Of a stretch of 34,463 nucleotides of DNA, positions 16,104-22,998 are shown piece by piece. The stretch's first letter is position 1. Every line of letters starts with the position of its first letter. The notes under the pieces were generated by a model. The model had not been told where the DNA came from and ran no database searches. It saw nothing but the letters and a program-made list of their open reading frames with translations. The translations under genes and the position numbers were made by a program. The stretch is from Pseudomonadota bacterium (lineage in GTDB: Bacteria > Pseudomonadota > Alphaproteobacteria > SP197): assembly GCA_027592745.1 (NCBI GenBank), contig JAQCLG010000021.1, positions 1 to 34,463 on the forward strand. The letters run 5' to 3'.

Positions 16104-17348
16104 GTGACCCAGCCCCTGCCTGCGGACGAGGCGCCCGCCCAGCCCGACCGCCGCTTTGCCTTTTTCCTGCTGTTTGCCAGCCTGGTCTGCGTCGGCCTGG
16201 GCCAGTCCCTGCTCTTCACCGTGCTGCCGCCCCTGGGCCGGGCCATGGGGCTGGTGGAGTGGCAGGTCGGCACCATCTTCGCCTTCTCGGGTGCGATGTG
16301 GTTCCTGATGAGCCCGTTCTGGGGGCGCAAGAGCGATGTCTGGGGGCGCAAGCCCGTGGTGCTGCTGGGCATCACCGCCTACGCCATCTCCATGACCCTG
16401 TTCCTGGTCATGGTGAAGGTCGGCATGCTGGGCCTGCTGCCGCTCGCCATCGCCTTTCCGCTGATGGTCCTGACCCGCGGCATCTTCGGCCTGGTCGGAT
16501 CGGGCAGTTTCCCCGCCGCGCAGGCCTATGTCGCCGACCGCACGACACGGGCCGAGCGCACCAGCAACGTCGCGCTGATCAATGCCTCCTTCGGCGTCGG
16601 CGTCATCTTCGGCCCCGGCCTGGGCGCAATGCTCTCAGGCATCGACCTGCTGGCGCCGCTCTACGCCGTGGCCGCCATCGCCTTCCTCAGCGCGCTCGCC
16701 ATCGCGATCTTCCTGCCCGAGAAACGTGCGCCGATGTCGGCGCGCACGACGACGGTGAAGATGAGCCCCTTCGACCGGCGCATCATGCCGCTGGCCGGCG
16801 CCAGCGTGGTGATGAGCATCTGCCAGGCCGCGACCATGCAGACCGCGGCCTTCTTCGTCATGGACGTGCTGGAACTGACGCCCGAGCAGACCGCGCAGAA
16901 GGCCGGCATCGCGCTCACGGCCTCGGCCGCCGCGGCCCTGCTGGTGCAGGTCTTTGCCATCCGCAAGTTCGACCTGACGCCGCGGGTGCTGCTGCGCTGG
17001 GGGGCGGCGATCTCGCTGATCGGCTTCATCGTCTTCATCTTCAGCGGCAGCTACGTGCCCCTGGTCATCGCCCTGATGCTGCACGGCATCGGCCAGGGCA
17101 TGCTGCGGCCTGGCTTGGGTGCCGCGGCCTCCCTCGCCGTGGGACCGCACGAGCAGGGCGGTGCGGCAGGCCTGATCACGGCGACCGGGCCGGTCGGCCA
17201 CGTGCTTTCGCCCTTCATCATCATGCCGCTCTACCAGTTCAACCATCACGGCCCCTACGTCATGAACGGCGTTCTGATGGCCGGCCTGCTGGTCTATATT
17301 TTCACCAGTTCCCGCATCCGCGCCGTCCTGAACCGCGCCCGCATCTGA
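16104..17348 (+). CDS. MFS transporter, TetA/DHA1-like
   Basis: This 414-residue protein has twelve predicted membrane helices. Motif A appears as SPFWGRKSDVWGRKPVVLLG after helix 2. A further conserved stretch is RGIFGLVGSGSFPAAQAYVA, as in tetracycline/multidrug H+ antiporters. The start is a GTG at 16104 reading VTQPLPADEAPAQPD; there is no earlier in-frame start that keeps the first helix in register. Drug or metabolite efflux is the family expectation. It is followed 11 bases later by the M20 hydrolase, whose ribosome-binding site overlaps this stop codon, so the two form an operon. Confidence 0.85.
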   Translation: MTQPLPADEAPAQPDRRFAFFLLFASLVCVGLGQSLLFTVLPPLGRAMGLVEWQVGTIFAFSGAMWFLMSPFWGRKSDVWGRKPVVLLGITAYAISMTLFLVMVKVGMLGLLPLAIAFPLMVLTRGIFGLVGSGSFPAAQAYVADRTTRAERTSNVALINASFGVGVIFGPGLGAMLSGIDLLAPLYAVAAIAFLSALAIAIFLPEKRAPMSARTTTVKMSPFDRRIMPLAGASVVMSICQAATMQTAAFFVMDVLELTPEQTAQKAGIALTASAAAALLVQVFAIRKFDLTPRVLLRWGAAISLIGFIVFIFSGSYVPLVIALMLHGIGQGMLRPGLGAAASLAVGPHEQGGAAGLITATGPVGHVLSPFIIMPLYQFNHHGPYVMNGVLMAGLLVYIFTSSRIRAVLNRARI

Positions 17349-17359
17349 GGAGCCGCCCC

Positions 17360-18529
17360 ATGGCCGTGATCAACCGCATCGCCGAATTCCACGACGACAT
17401 GACGGCCTGGCGCCGCGACATCCACGCCCATCCCGAGACCGCCTTCGAGGAGATCCGCACCGCCGATACCGTGGCCGCCCTGCTCGAGGGTTTCGGCATG
17501 GAGGTCCACCGGGGCCTGGCCACGACCGGGGTGGTGGGCACGCTGAAGGCCGGCAGCGGCAGCCGCAGCATCGGCCTGCGCGCCGACATGGACGCGCTCC
17601 ACCTCCACGAGAAGAACAGTTTTGACCACCGCTCGGTCAACGACGGCAAGATGCACGCCTGCGGCCATGACGGGCACACCACCATGCTGCTGGGCGCGGC
17701 CCGTTACCTTGCCGAGACGCGCAACTTCGACGGCACCATCCACTTCATCTTCCAGCCGGCCGAGGAGAACGAGGGCGGCGGCCGGGTGATGGTCGAGGAG
17801 GGCCTCTTCGAGCAGTTCCCCTGCGACGCCGTCTACGGCATGCACAACGCGCCGGGCATCGAGGTCGGCAGGTTCGCGGTGCGCGAGGGACCGTTCCTGG
17901 CCGCCTTCGACATCTTCGAGATCACCGTCACGGGCGTGGGCACCCACGCCGCGATGCCCGACCGCGGCATCGACCCGATGATCCCGGCAGCACAGATCGT
18001 CACCGCCCTGCAGACGATCCCCTCGCGCCGGGTCTCGCCGCTTTCCTCGGCCGTGGTCTCGGTGACGCAGATCCACGGCGGCGACACCTGGAACGTCATC
18101 CCCGATCAGGTCGTGCTGCGCGGCACCTGCCGCTGGTTCGACAGGACCGTGCGAGACCTGCTCGAACCCGCGATGCGCCAGATCGCCGACGGCATCGCCG
18201 CCGCGCACCGCTGCAGCGCCAGCCTGCGCTACGAGCGGCGTTACCCCGCCACCGTCAACGCCCCCGCCGAAACCGCCTTTGCCGCCGGCGTCGCCGAGGC
18301 CTTGGTCGGCCCCGAACACGTCGACCGCAACTTCGAGCCCGACATGGGCTCGGAGGATTTCGCCTTCATGCTGGAGCAGAAACCCGGCTGCTACATCCTG
18401 ATCGGCAACGGCCCCGAGGAAGGCGGCTGCCTGCTGCACAACCCCCACTACGACTTCAACGACGCCGTCCTGCCCCTGGGCGCCAGCTACTGGGCCAGGC
18501 TGGCGGAGGCGGCGCTGGCGCGGGGGTAA
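17360..18529 (+). CDS. M20 family amidohydrolase (hippurate hydrolase/aminoacylase type)
   Basis: This 389-residue dinuclear metal hydrolase removes acyl groups from N-acyl amino acids or related amides. Motifs are HAHPETAFEE near the start, LRADMDALHLHEKN, MHACGHDGHTTMLLGAARYL with the metal-binding His and Asp, FIFQPAEENEGGGRVMVEEG with the catalytic glutamates, and DMGSEDFAFMLEQKPGCYIL near the end. The lid/dimerisation domain lies between about residues 185 and 300. The ATG at 17360 follows GAGGAG at a good spacing. Being co-transcribed with an MFS transporter suggests that one handles the transport of a substrate or product of the other; this is inferred. Confidence 0.9.
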   Translation: MAVINRIAEFHDDMTAWRRDIHAHPETAFEEIRTADTVAALLEGFGMEVHRGLATTGVVGTLKAGSGSRSIGLRADMDALHLHEKNSFDHRSVNDGKMHACGHDGHTTMLLGAARYLAETRNFDGTIHFIFQPAEENEGGGRVMVEEGLFEQFPCDAVYGMHNAPGIEVGRFAVREGPFLAAFDIFEITVTGVGTHAAMPDRGIDPMIPAAQIVTALQTIPSRRVSPLSSAVVSVTQIHGGDTWNVIPDQVVLRGTCRWFDRTVRDLLEPAMRQIADGIAAAHRCSASLRYERRYPATVNAPAETAFAAGVAEALVGPEHVDRNFEPDMGSEDFAFMLEQKPGCYILIGNGPEEGGCLLHNPHYDFNDAVLPLGASYWARLAEAALARG

Positions 18530-18552
18530 TCCTTCCACATGGCACACCCTGC

Positions 18553-18575
18553 GGCTTGCCTACATAGCGCAAGCC
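18553..18575 (+). terminator. Stem-loop after the M20 gene
   Basis: GGCTTGC (18553-18559) and GCAAGCC (18569-18575) form a perfect 7-bp stem around a 9-nt loop, 24 bases after the M20 stop. It may end the MFS-M20 operon. There is no strong T-run, so confidence is limited. Confidence 0.4.
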
Positions 18576-18585
18576 TTGTGAACCG

Positions 18586-18622
18586 CTCCCCCTCTCCCCC
18601 TTGTGGGAGAGGGCAGGGTGAG
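18586..18622. repeat. Left arm of a palindromic repeat pair (interrupted by the IS)
   Basis: This 37-base sequence begins CTCCCCCTCTCCCCC and ends GGGCAGGGTGAG. It forms its own hairpin (CCCTCTCCC with GGGAGAGGG). It matches the reverse complement of 19837-19872 except for one extra C. Its last two bases (AG) are the core at which the IS110 element joined. The arm continues on the far side of the element at 19775-19789. Confidence 0.85.
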
Positions 18623-18635
18623 CGACTGTCTGCAT

Positions 18636-18641
18636 TGTCAA
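18636..18641 (-). promoter_or_regulatory. -35 hexamer at the IS right end (half of a circle-junction promoter)
   Basis: On the minus strand TTGACA overlaps the transposase stop codon and points out of the right end. If the element circularises at the CT core, TTGACA would be followed after 17 nt by TATCTG from the left end. This would give a promoter driving the non-coding left end and the transposase. Junction promoters are known for IS110-family circles; here it is inferred from sequence. Confidence 0.6.
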
Positions 18642-19576
18642 GCTGTCATGGTGATAGTTGCGCGGACGTCACGTGCTTTCGCGTTGAGTCGAACGAGGAG
18701 CTTTCGAGCAAGAGCGACACGGATTTCCTTTTTGGACTTGCCGGCCTGGCTCAACCTTCGATGGAAGTCTGCGAAGTCGGGATTGTGGCGCCGGACGACG
18801 TCAGCGACGACGAAGAGGATGGCCCTGAGGCTCCTTCGTCCTCCGTGGACGCGTCGTTTTCCGCTGTGTTTTCGGCTGTCCTTGGCCATGGGGGCCAGAC
18901 CGGCGAGTTTGCCGGCGGCCTTGTTGGAGATAGTCCCGATCTCGGCGAACTCGGCCATCAGGGTGGCGACGGTGTGATCGGCCACGCCCTTGATCTCGCG
19001 GAAGGCCTGGTCGAGGGCCTGCCACAGGGGATCGTCTCCGATGAGGGCTGCGATCTCGGCCGAGAGTGTCCGGACCTGGCGTTTGATCACGGACAGGATC
19101 TCGTCGATCGAGGCGAGCGCGGAAGGATCGCGCACCAGTCGGCGCTGGTTGGTCTGCGTGGTCTTGATGACGGTGATCTGGCGCAAGCGGGTGACCAGGG
19201 CGCGCAGGCGATCCTGGTTGGCATCGGCCGGCGTCCGGGGTTCAGGCTGGCAGACCTCGCCATACCGGGCGATGACGGCAGCATCGATCCGGTCTGTCTT
19301 TTCCAGGAAGCCCATCGCCTCGGCCAGCCGGCGTACCTGGCGCGGGTTGACCACGGCGCAGGCCATGCCGGCCTCCCACAACAGGCTGAAGGTCAGCCTC
19401 TCGTATCCGCCGGTGGCTTCCAGCACCACCAGCTCGGCATCATGGTGCCGACAGAACACGATCAGCTCAGCAATACCCTCGGCGGCGTTGGCCACGCGAA
19501 CCTGGGCACCGGCCAGGCCGATGCTGGCATCGAGATGGTCCTTCGAGACATCCACTCCACAGATGATCTTGGTCAC
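18638..19576 (-). CDS. IS110-family transposase (DEDD recombinase)
   Basis: This 312-residue recombinase has an N-terminal RuvC-like DEDD domain. The acidic residues are Asp9 in CGVDVSKDHLD, Glu53 in VLEATGGYE, and Asp95 and Asp98 in KTDRIDA. The C-terminal Transposase_20-like domain starts around GVADHTVATLMAEFAEIG and contains KLAGLAPMAKDSRKHSG, where a conserved serine acts in this family, followed by RRSLRAILFVVADVVRRHNP. The reading frame is intact. The start is GTG at 19576, with AAGGCAGG upstream as ribosome-binding site. It would move the element through a circular intermediate guided by the non-coding RNA from the left end. Confidence 0.93.
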   Translation of the reverse strand: MTKIICGVDVSKDHLDASIGLAGAQVRVANAAEGIAELIVFCRHHDAELVVLEATGGYERLTFSLLWEAGMACAVVNPRQVRRLAEAMGFLEKTDRIDAAVIARYGEVCQPEPRTPADANQDRLRALVTRLRQITVIKTTQTNQRRLVRDPSALASIDEILSVIKRQVRTLSAEIAALIGDDPLWQALDQAFREIKGVADHTVATLMAEFAEIGTISNKAAGKLAGLAPMAKDSRKHSGKRRVHGGRRSLRAILFVVADVVRRHNPDFADFHRRLSQAGKSKKEIRVALARKLLVRLNAKARDVRATITMTA

Positions 19577-19772
19577 GGTAACCTGCCTTGTGCGTGCGAT
19601 TGGCGATCAAGCGACTGTTCGGTCGTACGTGACAGCGGCCAGGATCCCAGGGCTCACCCACGGTTGTTGCCGGAGGGGGTACGGGCGACCTGGACCGCGC
19701 ACGGGGACCGGTGGCCACCGGTCCCCGTGCGACATCGCTTCCATCACAACGCGATGCCAAAATCCAGATACA
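19577..19772 (-). ncRNA. Predicted bridge (seek) RNA region of the IS110 element
   Basis: These 196 bases upstream of the transposase have no coding frame of note but are rich in structure. In 5' to 3' order on the minus strand: a stem GCATCGC/GCGATGT (19757-19751 with 19738-19732); a 34-base perfect palindrome (19731-19698); and an internal loop flanked by CCAGG/CCTGG and closed by CGG/CCG. That loop holds ACCCCCT on one side (19680-19674) and GGGTGAG on the other (19659-19653). Next come ACAGTCGCT (19618-19610) and ACAAG (19591-19587). GGGTGAG is complementary to the target right half with core, CTCACCC. ACAGTCGCT is identical to the right-end donor with core. ACAAG is complementary to the left-end donor CTTGT. 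The left target guide match is weaker (CCCCT only). Confidence 0.7.
19698..19731. repeat. 34-base perfect palindrome inside the IS left end
   Basis: Every base of the two 17-base arms is complementary, with the centre at TGG/CCA and no spacer. In RNA it would form a very stable hairpin between the 5' stem-loop and the predicted target-binding loop of the bridge RNA. It could also act as an operator-like site in DNA. It lies wholly within the element. Confidence 0.9.
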
Positions 19773-19774
19773 AG

Positions 19775-19872
19775 GGGTCTTGCGCGCGGCAGGCCGGGCA
19801 CTTCGGATCATGTCCGCGCTACCGCGCGCAAGACCCCTCACCCTGCCCTCTCCCACAAGGGGAGAGGGGGAG
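19775..19872. repeat. Rest of the palindromic repeat pair, with an intact IS target copy
   Basis: GGGTCTTGCGCGCGG (19775-19789) continues the left arm. A 32-base loop follows, then the full right arm (19822-19872) with CCGCGCGCAAGACCC, the core CT at 19837-19838 and CACCCTGCCCTCTCCC. Without the element, the two arms would be about 51-52 bases each and nearly identical in inverted orientation, a BIME-like intergenic palindrome. The right arm is the unoccupied twin of the IS insertion site. Together with the IS left end this fills the gene-free stretch 19577-19899. Confidence 0.85.
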
Positions 19873-19899
19873 GAAATTCTCAGGGCCGAAGGCGGCGGC

Positions 19900-20364
19900 T
19901 CACCCGTCCAGGTTGGGCAGGTCCGGGAATTCGCCGAATTCGATGCCTTCGTCGGCCAGTTCGGCGGCCTGTTCGCGGGTCGCCTGGCCGTAGATGCTGC
20001 GCTTGTCGGTTTCGCCGTAGTGGATCTTGCGCGCCTCGTCGGCAAAACGCGGGCCGACGTGCTCGAAGTTCTTCTCCACGTGTTCCTTGACCGCGCGCAT
20101 CATCGCCAGCACCTGGCCGGCCTGTTCCTTCTGCTGGGCCAGGCTCAGGGTCTTTTCGGGCGCCGGGGCGGCCAGCTCGGCCGATTTGGCCGCCGAGGAG
20201 CGGGTCGCGACATTGGGCGCCATCAGCGCCTTGGCGATCTTCTTGTCGCCGCAGACCGGGCATGCGACCTCGCCCGCGTCGGCCTGGGCCTGGAACGCGC
20301 TGCTGTCGGCGAACCAGCCCTCGAAGACATGGTCCTTGCGGCATTTGAGGTCGAAGACGATCAT
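19900..20364 (-). CDS. DUF1178 family zinc-ribbon protein
   Basis: The 154-residue protein starts MIVFDLKCRKDHVFEGWFAD, a characteristic DUF1178 opening, with Cys8 and a later CPVCGDKKIAKAL pair that make a likely zinc ribbon. The C-terminal half contains ARKIHYGETDKRSIYGQAT, another family landmark. The function is unknown. In other alphaproteobacteria this gene follows the comF-grxC-nitrilase genes on the same strand. Here a gene on the opposite strand separates it from them. Its end lies 27 bases from the repeat next to the IS. Confidence 0.88.
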   Translation of the reverse strand: MIVFDLKCRKDHVFEGWFADSSAFQAQADAGEVACPVCGDKKIAKALMAPNVATRSSAAKSAELAAPAPEKTLSLAQQKEQAGQVLAMMRAVKEHVEKNFEHVGPRFADEARKIHYGETDKRSIYGQATREQAAELADEGIEFGEFPDLPNLDG

Positions 20365-20444
20365 GTGCGGGAACGCCTCGTGAAATCAGGGCCTTAGACC
20401 CTCGTGGATCATGACTATATGTGCCCTTTGCCCCCGGTAACAAG

Positions 20445-20987
20445 ATGACAGGCACGCGACATAGCCATGGCGCCGATCTCCCGGCTTCCCCCTGGATCGC
20501 ACGTTTTGCGCCGCTGATCCCGCAAGGCGGGCGTGTGCTCGACGTCGCCGCCGGCGGCGGGCGCCACACCCGTTACCTGCTGGAGCGCGGCCACAGGGTG
20601 AGCGCGATCGACGTCGATGTCTCTGGCCTGGCCGACCTTGCCGGCCATCCCGGCGCGGAGATCGTCGAGGCCGACCTGGAAACCGGCGAACCATGGCCCT
20701 ACGGCAGCCACCGCTTCGCCGCCGTGGTGGTGACCAACTACCTCTACCGTCCCCTGCTGCCCAACCTGGTCTCCTGCATCGGCCCCGGCGGCCTGCTGCT
20801 CTACGAGACCTTCGCGGAGGGCAACGAGCAGTTCGGGCGGCCGAGCAACCTTGCCTTCCTGCTCAGGCCCGGCGAACTGCTGGAGGCTGTGGCCGGCCGC
20901 CTGCGCGTGCTGGCCTACGAGGACCTCATCGTCGATGAACCCAGACCCGCCGCCGTGCAGCGCATCTGCGCCCGCCGGGAGGGGTGA
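20445..20987 (+). CDS. Class I SAM-dependent methyltransferase (TehB-like)
   Basis: The product is 180 residues from the ATG at 20445, starting MTGTRHSHGADLPASPWI; a GTG at 20421 in frame would add eight residues. The SAM-binding motif I is VLDVAAGGGRHTRYLLERGH, followed by the acidic motif II VSAIDVDVSGL. VVVTNYLYRPLLPNL and IGPGGLLLYETFAEGNEQFG are in the positions of motifs IV-VI. It resembles TehB-like small methyltransferases; the substrate is unknown. It sits on the plus strand between genes that are usually contiguous on the minus strand. Confidence 0.82.
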   Translation: MTGTRHSHGADLPASPWIARFAPLIPQGGRVLDVAAGGGRHTRYLLERGHRVSAIDVDVSGLADLAGHPGAEIVEADLETGEPWPYGSHRFAAVVVTNYLYRPLLPNLVSCIGPGGLLLYETFAEGNEQFGRPSNLAFLLRPGELLEAVAGRLRVLAYEDLIVDEPRPAAVQRICARREG

Positions 20988-21026
20988 ACGACCAACCACA
21001 GCGTTGGGGTCAGGAGGGCGCGGGCC

Positions 21027-21875
21027 CTACTCCGCCGCGGCCTTCGCGGCCGCCTCAGGCGCACTGTAGCGGCGGTCGTGCCGGAGGGCGGGCAGGATGC
21101 CGCGGACGCGCGCGACCTCGGCCATGTCGCATTCGGCCATGATGAAGCCGACCTCGGTGCCGCCGTCGGCCAGCACCGTGCCCCAGGGATCGATGATGAG
21201 CGAATGGCCGCAGGTGCGCCGGGCGCCGGGATGGCTGCCGGTCTGGCAGGGGGCAAAGACGAAGGCGCCGCATTCGATGGCACGCGCCCGCAGCAGGACC
21301 TCCCAGTGGGCATCGCCCGTCACCCTGGTGAAGGCCGCCGGGCAGGTCAGCATGGTGGCGCCGGCCTGGGCGAGGTCGCGGTAGAGGTGGGGGAAGCGCA
21401 GGTCATAGCAGATCGTCATGCCCAGCGGTCCCCACGGGGTCTGCGCCAGCACCGCCTTGTCGCCGGGATGGAACATGCTGGATTCCCGGTAGCGCGAACC
21501 ATCGGGCAGATCGACATCGAACATGTGGATCTTCTCGTAGTCGGCGACCGTGTTGCCGTCGGGATCGAACAGGAAGGCATGGTTGGCGAGCGTGCCGTCG
21601 GCGCGCAGCGCGGCCACGGAACCGGCCTGCAGCCAGGTGCCGGTTTCCTTCGCCACGGCGGCAAAGGCCTTCAGCGCGGGATGTTCGGCGGGGCGCCTGG
21701 CGTTTTCCAGACGCTGTTCCTCGCTGGCGGCCATCAGGGCGACGTTCTCGGGCAGGCCGATCAGCTCGGCGCCGGCCTCGGCCGCCCGGCGCACCAGGTC
21801 GCAGGCGGTCTCGACGTTGCGCGGCAGGTTCTCGTCGGCGTTGACCTGGACGCAGGCGATCTTGACCTTGTTCAT
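21027..21875 (-). CDS. Carbon-nitrogen hydrolase, Nit1/deaminated-glutathione-amidase-like
   Basis: This 282-residue nitrilase-superfamily amidase has the Glu-Lys-Cys triad: Glu43 in LPENVALM, Lys115 in DYEKIHMFDVDLPDG and Cys156 in TICYDLRFPHLYR. The YEKIHMFDVD segment and the LRFPHLYRDLA run are characteristic of the Nit1/NIT2-like branch, whose members repair deaminated glutathione or hydrolyse omega-amides. The neighbouring glutaredoxin gene is consistent with a link to glutathione. The start overlaps the glutaredoxin stop by four bases (ATGA), so translation is coupled. Confidence 0.88.
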   Translation of the reverse strand: MNKVKIACVQVNADENLPRNVETACDLVRRAAEAGAELIGLPENVALMAASEEQRLENARRPAEHPALKAFAAVAKETGTWLQAGSVAALRADGTLANHAFLFDPDGNTVADYEKIHMFDVDLPDGSRYRESSMFHPGDKAVLAQTPWGPLGMTICYDLRFPHLYRDLAQAGATMLTCPAAFTRVTGDAHWEVLLRARAIECGAFVFAPCQTGSHPGARRTCGHSLIIDPWGTVLADGGTEVGFIMAECDMAEVARVRGILPALRHDRRYSAPEAAAKAAAE

Positions 21876-22135
21876 GCCGCGATCCCCAGCAGCCCGTCGA
21901 GCTTGCCCTGGCGCTCGAGCGCATGGAGTTCGTCGCTGCCGCCCACGGGCACGCCGTCGATGAAGATCTGCGGCACGGTGCGGCCCCCGTTCGACAGGCG
22001 GGTCATCTCCTCGCGCCTGGCCGGGTCCATCATCACGTCGATCTCGGTGAACTCCACGCCCTTGGACTTCAGCAGCGCCTTGGCGCGATGGCAGTAGGGG
22101 CAGAACATGGTGCTGTAGACGACGACTTCGGCCAT
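21872..22135 (-). CDS. grxC: Glutaredoxin 3
   Basis: This 87-residue dithiol glutaredoxin starts MAEVVVYSTMFCPYCHRAKA with the CPYC active site at residues 12-15. The cis-proline motif TVPQIFIDG and the GGSDELHAL glutathione-binding segment follow. It reduces protein disulfides and glutathione mixed disulfides in the cytoplasm. It is the second gene of the minus-strand run comF-grxC-nitrilase, 37 bases after the comF stop. Confidence 0.95.
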   Translation of the reverse strand: MAEVVVYSTMFCPYCHRAKALLKSKGVEFTEIDVMMDPARREEMTRLSNGGRTVPQIFIDGVPVGGSDELHALERQGKLDGLLGIAA

Positions 22136-22172
22136 GGGGCGCTCCGGCTCGGGACGGGCTGAGGATAACATC

Positions 22173-22919
22173 CTAGGTGGTGGCGCGCACCACACGCGCA
22201 AGGGTGACGACGTCCACGCCCGCCGCGCCGGCCCGGTAAAGTGTCCGTGCGCAGGCCTCGACCGTCGCGCCCGTGGTGAAGACGTCGTCGACCAGCAGGA
22301 TGCGCCGGCCCGGCACCAGGGCGGCCCGGTGCGGGCGCACCGCGATGGCGCCGCGCACGTTGTCGAAGCGCTGGTTGCGGTAGAGCCCGCCCTGGGAGGG
22401 TGTCGCCCGCGTGCGCGCCAGCAGGTCGATCGCCACGGGCCGGCCGGCCAGGCGGGACAGCGCCAGGGCGAGCATGGCCGACTGGTTGTAGCGGCGCGCC
22501 AGCAGGCGGCGGCGGTGGAGCGGCACGCAGGCGACCAGGTCGGCCTCCTCCAGCAGGGGACCGGCGGCACGCTGCAGCCAGCGGGCAAAGGCCGGCACCA
22601 GGTGGGTGCGGTCGGCGCGCTTGAAACCCACGATCAGGCGGGCCGAGAGATCGTTGTAACGCAGCGCCGCACGCGCCCGCTCGAAGGCCGGCGGCGATGC
22701 GGCGCAACCGCCGCACAGGGCGCCCTCGCCCAGGTCGAAGTCGAAGGGCAGGCCGCAGCGGGCACACTGCGGCGCGGTGATGAGATCGAGACCCGGCCAG
22801 CAGTTCGCGCACAGCGCCGTGCCCGCTCCGACGATGCCGCCGCAGGCGATACAGCGCGGCGGCAGCACGGCATCGAGCATCGTTCGGCCGGCAGCGGCAA
22901 ACAGGGCGGGCATCTCCAT
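22173..22919 (-). CDS. comF: ComF family protein (phosphoribosyltransferase fold)
   Basis: The 248-residue protein has an N-terminal zinc-finger region with CIACGG, LCANCW, CARCGLPF and LCGGCA (about residues 23-73). A C-terminal type I phosphoribosyltransferase domain contains RRRLLARRYNQ and the PRPP loop ILLVDDVFTTGATVEAC. In naturally transformable bacteria ComF helps single-stranded DNA uptake; in many alphaproteobacteria its role is unproven. The start is taken as ATG at 22919, though an ATG two codons later is possible. It is divergent from the NDUFAF5-like gene by 79 bases. Confidence 0.9.
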   Translation of the reverse strand: MEMPALFAAAGRTMLDAVLPPRCIACGGIVGAGTALCANCWPGLDLITAPQCARCGLPFDFDLGEGALCGGCAASPPAFERARAALRYNDLSARLIVGFKRADRTHLVPAFARWLQRAAGPLLEEADLVACVPLHRRRLLARRYNQSAMLALALSRLAGRPVAIDLLARTRATPSQGGLYRNQRFDNVRGAIAVRPHRAALVPGRRILLVDDVFTTGATVEACARTLYRAGAAGVDVVTLARVVRATT

Positions 22920-22998
22920 GAACCGATTCCCGCGCAGCGGGCAGGCGCCGTCAAGGCCGGTCTTGCGGCAGCGGCCGGCAGCGGGCAGAACGGCTGCG

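Larger units (their letters stand above)
18621..19774 (-). mobile_element. IS110-family insertion sequence, complete
   Basis: The element lies between two copies of the dinucleotide AG (CT on the minus strand) at 18621-18622 and 19773-19774. Without the extra core it is 1,152 bp. On the minus strand the order is non-coding left end (19772-19577), transposase, short right end (18637-18623). There are no terminal inverted repeats, as expected for IS110. Joining the sequence left of 18622 to that right of 19775 rebuilds a target identical to the intact arm at 19822-19872, which fixes both ends. The arrangement with the long non-coding end upstream of the transposase is that of the IS110 subgroup rather than IS1111. 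Confidence 0.88.

Noticed and set aside
18586-19872. The 36-37-base inverted repeats around the transposase as terminal inverted repeats of the IS
   Set aside because: They lie outside the junctions fixed by the CT core, form hairpins of their own, and rebuild a continuous palindrome when the element is removed. IS110 elements lack such terminal repeats.
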